Shown here in pieces: positions 58,903 to 64,000 of a DNA stretch of 64,000 bases. The notes below the pieces were generated by a model that was not told where the DNA came from, did no database searches, and was given only the letters and a program-made list of their open reading frames with translations. The DNA is from Bradyrhizobium sp. WBAH42. Its GTDB lineage: Bacteria > Pseudomonadota > Alphaproteobacteria > Rhizobiales > Xanthobacteraceae. A program made the position numbers and the translations under genes. The stretch spans positions 3,357,001 to 3,421,000 of the forward strand of contig NZ_CP036533.1 of the NCBI RefSeq assembly GCF_024585265.1. Direction: 5' to 3'. Position 1 is the stretch's first letter; the number at the start of each line of letters is the position of its first letter.

Positions 58903-59778
58903 ATGACCGATCATTCTAGCGACATCGATTCCGTCTCGGGCAAGTCCACGACCGGGCACGAGTGGGACGGCATCAAGGAGCTCAACACGCCGCTGCCGCG
59001 GTGGTGGGTGATCTGCTTCTACCTCACCATCGTCTGGGCGATCGGCTATTGGATCGTCTATCCGGCCTGGCCGCTGATCCAAAGCAACACCACCGGCCTG
59101 TTCGGCTACTCCTCGCGCGCCGACGTCGCCGTCGAGCTCGCCAACCTCGAGAAGATCCGGGGTGACAAGATGGCGGCGCTGGGCACGGCCTCGCTCGTCG
59201 ATATCGAGAAGGACCCGGCTCTGCTGGCGCTCGCCCGCGCCAAGGGCAAGACCGTGTTCGGCGACAATTGCGCGCCGTGCCACGGTTCCGGCGGTGCCGG
59301 CGCCAAGGGTTACCCGAACCTCAACGACGACGACTGGCTGTGGGGCGGCACGCTCGACCAGATCATGCAGACCATCCAGTTCGGCGCGCGTTCCGGCCAC
59401 ACCAAGACCCATGAGGGCCAGATGCTCGCCTTCGGCAAGGACGGCGTGCTGAAGGGCGACGAGATCGTCACGGTCGCCAATTACGTGCGGTCGCTCTCGG
59501 GCCTGTCCACCCGCAACGGCTATGACGCCGCCAAGGGCCAGAAGATCTTCGCGGAGAATTGCGCCGCCTGCCACGGCGACGCCGCCAAGGGCAACCAGGA
59601 GATGGGCGCACCTGATCTGACCGACAAGATCTGGCTCTACGGCTCCGACGAGGCGAGCCTGATCGAGACGATCAGCCAGGGCCGCGCCGGCGTGATGCCG
59701 GCCTGGGAAGGCCGGCTCGATCCCGCCACCATCAAGGCGATGGCGGTCTACGTCCACTCGTTGGGCGGCGGTAAATAG
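58903..59778 (+). CDS. fixP: cbb3 oxidase dihaem cytochrome c subunit
   Basis: A 291-residue protein with an N-terminal membrane helix (~36-55) and two cytochrome c domains. The haem motifs are CAPCH (123-127) and CAACH (220-224). It takes electrons from cytochrome bc1 or c carriers and feeds FixO. It is the last gene of fixNOQP, and a strong terminator follows. Confidence 0.96.
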   Translation: MTDHSSDIDSVSGKSTTGHEWDGIKELNTPLPRWWVICFYLTIVWAIGYWIVYPAWPLIQSNTTGLFGYSSRADVAVELANLEKIRGDKMAALGTASLVDIEKDPALLALARAKGKTVFGDNCAPCHGSGGAGAKGYPNLNDDDWLWGGTLDQIMQTIQFGARSGHTKTHEGQMLAFGKDGVLKGDEIVTVANYVRSLSGLSTRNGYDAAKGQKIFAENCAACHGDAAKGNQEMGAPDLTDKIWLYGSDEASLIETISQGRAGVMPAWEGRLDPATIKAMAVYVHSLGGGK

Positions 59779-59804
59779 GCCGTTCCGCGACCGACGACTT
59801 CCGG

Positions 59805-59831
59805 CGGGGGCGAAGAAAAGCGCCCCCGTTT
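59805..59831 (+). terminator. Terminator of fixNOQP
   Basis: CGGGGGCG and CGCCCCCG form a perfect 8-bp stem with an AAGAAAAG loop, followed by TTT. The T run is shared with the first bases of the fixG FixK2 box. Confidence 0.85.
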
Positions 59832-59843
59832 GAGCTGGATCAA
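59830..59843 (+). promoter_or_regulatory. FixK2 box of the fixGHIS promoter
   Basis: TTGAGCTGGATCAA is a perfect TTGA-N6-TCAA palindrome, 55 bp before the fixG ATG. It overlaps the fixP terminator by two bases. Confidence 0.92.
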
Positions 59844-59898
59844 CTGATGCGGCGGTGTCGGGTCTAGGTTTAATCGCACCTCTTGAAAAGTTTTGGCG

Positions 59899-61365
59899 AT
59901 GAACAAGACCGTGAACCCGAAAGACCTCACAACGGACGATGACTACGGGCCACTCTACGCAGCCCGCAAGAAGGTCTATCCCCAGAGCGTCTCCGGCACA
60001 TTCCGCCGGATTAAATGGGGCCTGATGGCGTTCTGCCTCGGTGTCTACTATTTCCTGCCCTTCGTGCGCTGGAATCGCGGTCTCGGCGCGCCGAGCCAGG
60101 CGGTGCTGATCGATCTTCCCAACAGCCGCTTCTATTTCTTCTTCATCGAGCTGTGGCCGCAGGAGGTCTATTACTTCACCGGCCTGTTGATCGTCGCCGC
60201 GGTGGCGCTGTTCCTGATGAACTCCATCGGCGGCCGGATCTGGTGCGGCTATCTCTGTCCGCAGACGGTGTGGACCGACCTGTTCTATGCGGTCGAGCGC
60301 CTGATCGAGGGCGACCGGCGCGAGCGCATGAAGAAGGATGCCTCGAGCGATCCGATGAAGCTCGAGCGCATCTCCGAAATCGTGCTCAAGCATTCGATCT
60401 GGCTCTTGATCGCCTGGTGGACCGGCGGCGCCTGGGTGCTCTACTTCAACGACGCGCCGACCCTGGTGAAGGAGCTCGTCACCTTCCAGGCGCCGATGAT
60501 CGCCTATATCTGGATCGGCATCCTCACCGCGACGACCTACATCCTCGCCGGCTACATGCGCGAGCAGGTCTGCACCTATATTTGCCCCTGGCCGCGTATC
60601 CAGGCCGCGCTCACCGACGAATGGGCGCTCAACGTCACCTATCGCTATGACCGTGGCGAGAAGCGCACCTCGGTGAAGAAGGCCGCCGAGCTGCGCGCGC
60701 TCGGGCAGCAGGTCGGCGATTGCGTCGACTGCTACCAGTGCGTGGCGGTCTGCCCGACTGGCATCGACATCCGCAACGGACCGCAGATGGAATGCATCCA
60801 GTGCGGGCTCTGCATCGATGCCTGCGACAACGTGATGACCAAGATCGGCCGGCCGAAGCGGCTGATTGGCTACGACAACGACATCAACATCCACCGGCGC
60901 CAGGAGGGCAAGGCGCCGATCTACCGGATCGTCCGCGCCCGCACCGTCGTCTACAGCGCGATCATCGCGGCGGTCGGCGGCATCATGATCTATACGCTGG
61001 CGACCCGCAGCCTGCTCGACGTCAACGTGCTGCACGACCGCAACCCGGTCGCGGTCAAGCTCAGCGACGGCTCGATCCGCAACGCCTATACGGTGCGGCT
61101 CCTGAACAAGAGCGGCTATGACCGCCTCATCGCGATCGACGCCAATGGGCCGGTCAACTCGACCGTTCACGTCGTCGGCGTCGATTCGGTGACGCCGGAC
61201 CGGCCGATGATCGTGATCCCGCGCGATGCCACGAGCGAGCTGCGGCTCCTCGTCACCGCGCCGGCCGACAACAATCCGGAGAAGTCGATTCCGGTCCACT
61301 TCCACGTCACGGACATCGGGCTCGGCGTTGTCGCTTCCGCCACCGACAATTTCGTCTCGCCTTGA
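59899..61365 (+). CDS. fixG: FixG, polyferredoxin-like cbb3 assembly protein (CcoG)
   Basis: A 488-residue membrane protein with about five helices. The centre holds two 4Fe-4S ferredoxin clusters (GDCVDCYQCVAVCPTG and CIQCGLCIDACDNVM), and a periplasmic immunoglobulin-like C-terminus follows. CcoG/FixG reduces copper for delivery to cbb3 oxidase. ATG 59899 is chosen; an in-frame TTG lies two codons upstream. It is the first gene of fixGHIS. Confidence 0.96.
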   Translation: MNKTVNPKDLTTDDDYGPLYAARKKVYPQSVSGTFRRIKWGLMAFCLGVYYFLPFVRWNRGLGAPSQAVLIDLPNSRFYFFFIELWPQEVYYFTGLLIVAAVALFLMNSIGGRIWCGYLCPQTVWTDLFYAVERLIEGDRRERMKKDASSDPMKLERISEIVLKHSIWLLIAWWTGGAWVLYFNDAPTLVKELVTFQAPMIAYIWIGILTATTYILAGYMREQVCTYICPWPRIQAALTDEWALNVTYRYDRGEKRTSVKKAAELRALGQQVGDCVDCYQCVAVCPTGIDIRNGPQMECIQCGLCIDACDNVMTKIGRPKRLIGYDNDINIHRRQEGKAPIYRIVRARTVVYSAIIAAVGGIMIYTLATRSLLDVNVLHDRNPVAVKLSDGSIRNAYTVRLLNKSGYDRLIAIDANGPVNSTVHVVGVDSVTPDRPMIVIPRDATSELRLLVTAPADNNPEKSIPVHFHVTDIGLGVVASATDNFVSP

Positions 61366-61381
61366 GAATCAGGAGACTGCC

Positions 61382-61867
61382 ATGGCTTCCAAGCCGCTGA
61401 CCGGAACCAAAGTCTTCCTGATGCTGGTCGCTTTCTTCGGCCTCGTGATCGGCGTCAACGCGACGATGATGAAGCTCGCGATCGCGACGCTGCCCGGCAC
61501 CGACGTCGACAGCCCCTACGCCGCGGGCCTGACCTATGAGCACGAGATCTCGGCGGCGCAGGACCAGGCCGCGCGCAAATGGAAGGTCAACGCCCATATC
61601 GAGCGCCGCAACGACGGCGGCGCTTCGGTCCAGGTCGAAGCCCGCGATGCCGGCGGCCAGCCGATCTCCGGGCTGAAGTTCGGCGGCCGGCTGGAGCGGC
61701 CGACCGACAAGCGCGCCGACCTTGCGGTCGAGCTCAGCGAAGCCGGCAGTGGTCTCTATCGCGGCAATGCGGCGTCGGTCGCGCCGGGCCAATGGGACCT
61801 GGTGATCGAGGGCGAGGCGCGGGGGACGCGCGTGTTCATGTCGCGCAACCGCGTGATCCTGAACTGA
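61382..61867 (+). CDS. fixH: FixH, cbb3 oxidase assembly factor
   Basis: A 161-residue protein with one N-terminal helix (~10-34, VFLMLVAFFGLVIGVNATMM) and a periplasmic domain containing GLTYEHEISAAQDQAARKWK and GQWDLVIEG. FixH/CcoH is needed for assembly of the cbb3 complex. It starts 16 bp after fixG and ends 11 bp before fixI. Confidence 0.95.
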   Translation: MASKPLTGTKVFLMLVAFFGLVIGVNATMMKLAIATLPGTDVDSPYAAGLTYEHEISAAQDQAARKWKVNAHIERRNDGGASVQVEARDAGGQPISGLKFGGRLERPTDKRADLAVELSEAGSGLYRGNAASVAPGQWDLVIEGEARGTRVFMSRNRVILN

Positions 61868-61878
61868 AGGATTGGGTC

Positions 61879-64000
61879 ATGCAGGTCACGCGCGATTTCT
61901 CTCACTATGTCCGCGACGCGGGCGAGGGCCTCCGGCACATCGATCTCGCCGTCGAGGGCGTTCACTGCGCCGGCTGCATGGCCAAGATCGAACGCGGGCT
62001 CTCGGCCATCCCCGACGTTACGCTGGCGCGCGTCAACCTCACCGACCGCCGCGTCGCGCTGGAATGGAAGGCGGGCACGCTCGAGCCCGACCGCTTCATC
62101 GATCGGCTCGAAGAGCTCGGCTACAAGGCCTATCCGTTCGAGACCGAGAGCGCCGAGGTCACCGAGGTCGCCGAATCCCGCTTCCTGCTGCGCTGCCTCG
62201 GGGTTGCGGCCTTTGCCACCATGAACGTGATGATGCTGTCGATCCCGGTGTGGTCGGGCAACGTCTCGGACATGCTGCCGGAGCAGCGCGACTTCTTCCA
62301 CTGGCTGTCGGCGCTGATCGCGCTGCCGGCGGCGGCCTATGCCGGCCAGCCGTTCTTCCGCTCGGCTTGGCGCGCGCTGTCGGCGAGGACCACCAACATG
62401 GACGTGCCGATCTCGATCGGCGTGATCCTGGCGCTCGGCATGTCCGTGGTCGAGACGATCCATCACGCCGAGCATGCCTATTTCGATGCGGCGATCATGC
62501 TGTTGACCTTCCTGCTGGTCGGCCGCTTCCTCGACCAGAACATGCGACGGCGGACCCGCGCGGTCGCCGGCAATCTCGCGGCGCTGAAGGCGGAGACGGC
62601 GGCGAAGTTCGTCGGGCCCAGCGAGATCTCGCAGGTGCCGGTCGCGGCGATCCATCCCGGCGACATCGTGCTGCTCCGGCCCGGCGAGCGCTGCGCGGTC
62701 GACGGCACCGTGATCGAAGGGCGTTCGGAGATCGACCAGAGCCTGATCACCGGCGAGACACTCTATGTCACGGCCGAGCAGGGCACGCCGGTCTATGCGG
62801 GATCGATGAACATCTCCGGCAGCTTGCGGGTGCGGGTCTCGGCCGCCTCCGAGGCGACGCTGCTCGCCGAGATCACGCGGCTGCTCGACAACGCGCTCCA
62901 GGCGCGCTCGCGCTACATGCGCCTCGCCGATCGAGCCTCGCGGCTCTACGCGCCCGTGGTGCATGCGACCGCGCTTTTGACCATCCTCGGCTGGGTCATC
63001 GGGGGTGCCTCCTGGCATGATGCGATCGTGACCGGCGTTGCCGTGCTGATCATCACATGTCCCTGCGCGCTCGGGCTCGCGATCCCGACCGTGCAGACGG
63101 TGGCCTCGGGGGCGATGTTTAGGGCAGGTGTGCTGCTCAATGCGGGCGATGCGATCGAGCGACTGGCCGAAGCCGATCATGTGATCTTCGACAAGACCGG
63201 CACGCTGACGCTGCCCGAGCTCGAAGTCATGAACGCGGCCGATATCCCCGCCGATATTTTCGAGCTCGCCGGCCGGCTCGCGCTCTCGAGCCATCATCCG
63301 GTGGCGGCTGCGGTTGCGCAGGCTGCCAGTGCGAAGTCTCCGATCGTCGGCGCTGTGGAGGAGGCCGGGCAGGGCGTCCGCGCAACCGTCGACGGCGTCG
63401 CGCTTCGCCTTGGTCGCCCCTCCTTCTGCGGCGCCGAGGCGCTGGTCGGCGTCGCCGCGCTTGATCCCGAGGCCTCCATCGTGGCGTTCAGCAAGGGCAG
63501 CAAGAAGTTCATCCTCTCGGTTCGCCAGGGCCTGCGCCCCGATGCGCAGGCCGTGATCGCAGCGCTGAAGGAGCGCAACATCGGCATCGAGATCTTGTCC
63601 GGCGACCGCGAGCCCGCGGTGAAGGCGGCGGCGCATGCACTCGGCATTTCCGAGTGGCGTGCCGGCGTCACGCCGGCCGACAAGATCGCGCGCATCGAAG
63701 AATTGAAGCGGCGGGGCATGAAGGTGCTGATGGTCGGCGACGGCATGAACGATGCGCCCTCGCTCGCGGCGGCCCATGTCTCGATGTCCCCGATCTCGGC
63801 CGCGCATCTCAGCCAGGCCACCGCCGATCTCGTCTTCCTCGGCCGGCCGCTGGCCCCCGTCGTCGCCGCCATCGACGCTTCGCGCAAGGCGCTGCACCTG
63901 ATGCGGCAGAACCTCTGGCTTGCGATCGGTTACAATGTGCTCGCGGTGCCGGTTGCGATCAGCGGCGTCGTGACGCCCCTGATCGCGGCCGCGGCCATGA
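61879..64000 (+). CDS. fixI: FixI, copper-exporting P1B-type ATPase for cbb3 maturation (3' end missing)
   Basis: At least 707 residues are seen, and the frame is open at the window edge. The order is an N-terminal metal-binding domain with CAGC at 30-33, membrane helices, the actuator motif LITGET, the intramembrane CPC at 394-396, the phosphorylation motif DKTGT at ~438 and the hinge GDGMNDAP. FixI/CcoI pumps Cu+ to the periplasm for the CuB site of FixN. A gene for FixS is expected just beyond the window. Confidence 0.95.
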   Translation, partial: MQVTRDFSHYVRDAGEGLRHIDLAVEGVHCAGCMAKIERGLSAIPDVTLARVNLTDRRVALEWKAGTLEPDRFIDRLEELGYKAYPFETESAEVTEVAESRFLLRCLGVAAFATMNVMMLSIPVWSGNVSDMLPEQRDFFHWLSALIALPAAAYAGQPFFRSAWRALSARTTNMDVPISIGVILALGMSVVETIHHAEHAYFDAAIMLLTFLLVGRFLDQNMRRRTRAVAGNLAALKAETAAKFVGPSEISQVPVAAIHPGDIVLLRPGERCAVDGTVIEGRSEIDQSLITGETLYVTAEQGTPVYAGSMNISGSLRVRVSAASEATLLAEITRLLDNALQARSRYMRLADRASRLYAPVVHATALLTILGWVIGGASWHDAIVTGVAVLIITCPCALGLAIPTVQTVASGAMFRAGVLLNAGDAIERLAEADHVIFDKTGTLTLPELEVMNAADIPADIFELAGRLALSSHHPVAAAVAQAASAKSPIVGAVEEAGQGVRATVDGVALRLGRPSFCGAEALVGVAALDPEASIVAFSKGSKKFILSVRQGLRPDAQAVIAALKERNIGIEILSGDREPAVKAAAHALGISEWRAGVTPADKIARIEELKRRGMKVLMVGDGMNDAPSLAAAHVSMSPISAAHLSQATADLVFLGRPLAPVVAAIDASRKALHLMRQNLWLAIGYNVLAVPVAISGVVTPLIAAAAM

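Noticed and set aside
56340..61305. Very long minus-strand open frames across fixNOQP and fixG
   Set aside because: They are antisense shadows of the cbb3 and fixG genes, without any domain or hydrophobic pattern.
61756..63897. Minus-strand frame of ~713 codons under fixI
   Set aside because: It is a shadow of fixI, which has all P-type ATPase motifs in the plus frame.

Overview
The window is high-GC alphaproteobacterial DNA, almost certainly the chromosome of a Bradyrhizobium. The strongest evidence is the block fixK2 - receiver-only regulator - fixJ - fixL / usp - CBS protein - fixNOQP - fixGHI, in the order I know from B. diazoefficiens. FixL is 505 residues, with haem His200, Arg220 and phospho-acceptor His291 at the expected numbers. 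FixK2 has its known Cys183 if translation starts at its second Met. No rRNA, tRNA, insertion sequence, prophage or CRISPR array was seen. Several short palindromic repeats typical of Bradyrhizobium intergenic DNA are present.

Layout. 0-1.5 kb: end of a cytochrome bo3 quinol oxidase operon (cyoB'CD). 1.7-9.5 kb: secreted thermonuclease, GMC oxidoreductase with a small partner, HtrA-like protease, fused indolepyruvate ferredoxin oxidoreductase. 9.7-13.3 kb: hot-dog protein, then an isochorismatase-fold amidohydrolase and an NCS2-like permease behind a consensus sigma-54 promoter. 13.4-22.7 kb, all minus strand: a molybdopterin oxidoreductase pair, fccB-soxXYZA, and a sugar-type ABC importer lacking an ATPase. 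23-31.6 kb: B12 radical SAM protein, MFS exporter, flavin-type protein, Ca2+/H+ antiporter, orphan binding protein, quinone oxidoreductase and a small protein. 31.6-36.6 kb: an intergenic stretch with dyads and a 26-codon membrane ORF, then four adjacent envelope genes (coiled-coil membrane protein, TAXI binding protein, TagO-like protein, secreted DsrE protein). 36.7-43.7 kb: SulP transporter, SDR, tam, TRAP transporter. 43.9-51.1 kb: glycosyltransferase, ABC exporter, glycogen-debranching enzyme, PRC-barrel protein, MFS. 51.2-64 kb: the FixLJ-FixK2 cascade and its cbb3 oxidase targets; fixI runs off the end.

How it fits together. FixL senses O2 and phosphorylates FixJ, FixJ activates fixK2, and FixK2 activates fixNOQP and fixGHIS. 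Perfect TTGA-N6-TCAA boxes precede fixN and fixG. Four more perfect boxes lie upstream of or between other genes: the Ca2+/H+ antiporter, the orphan binding protein, the quinone oxidoreductase/small protein pair, and the SulP transporter. The window may therefore hold a wider hypoxia regulon.

Most unusual items: a Sox cluster whose SoxY lacks the C-terminal GGCGG carrier motif and which has no soxB or soxCD here; the four-gene envelope cluster at 32.5-36.6 kb behind an AT-rich leader; and an SDR without its catalytic tyrosine.
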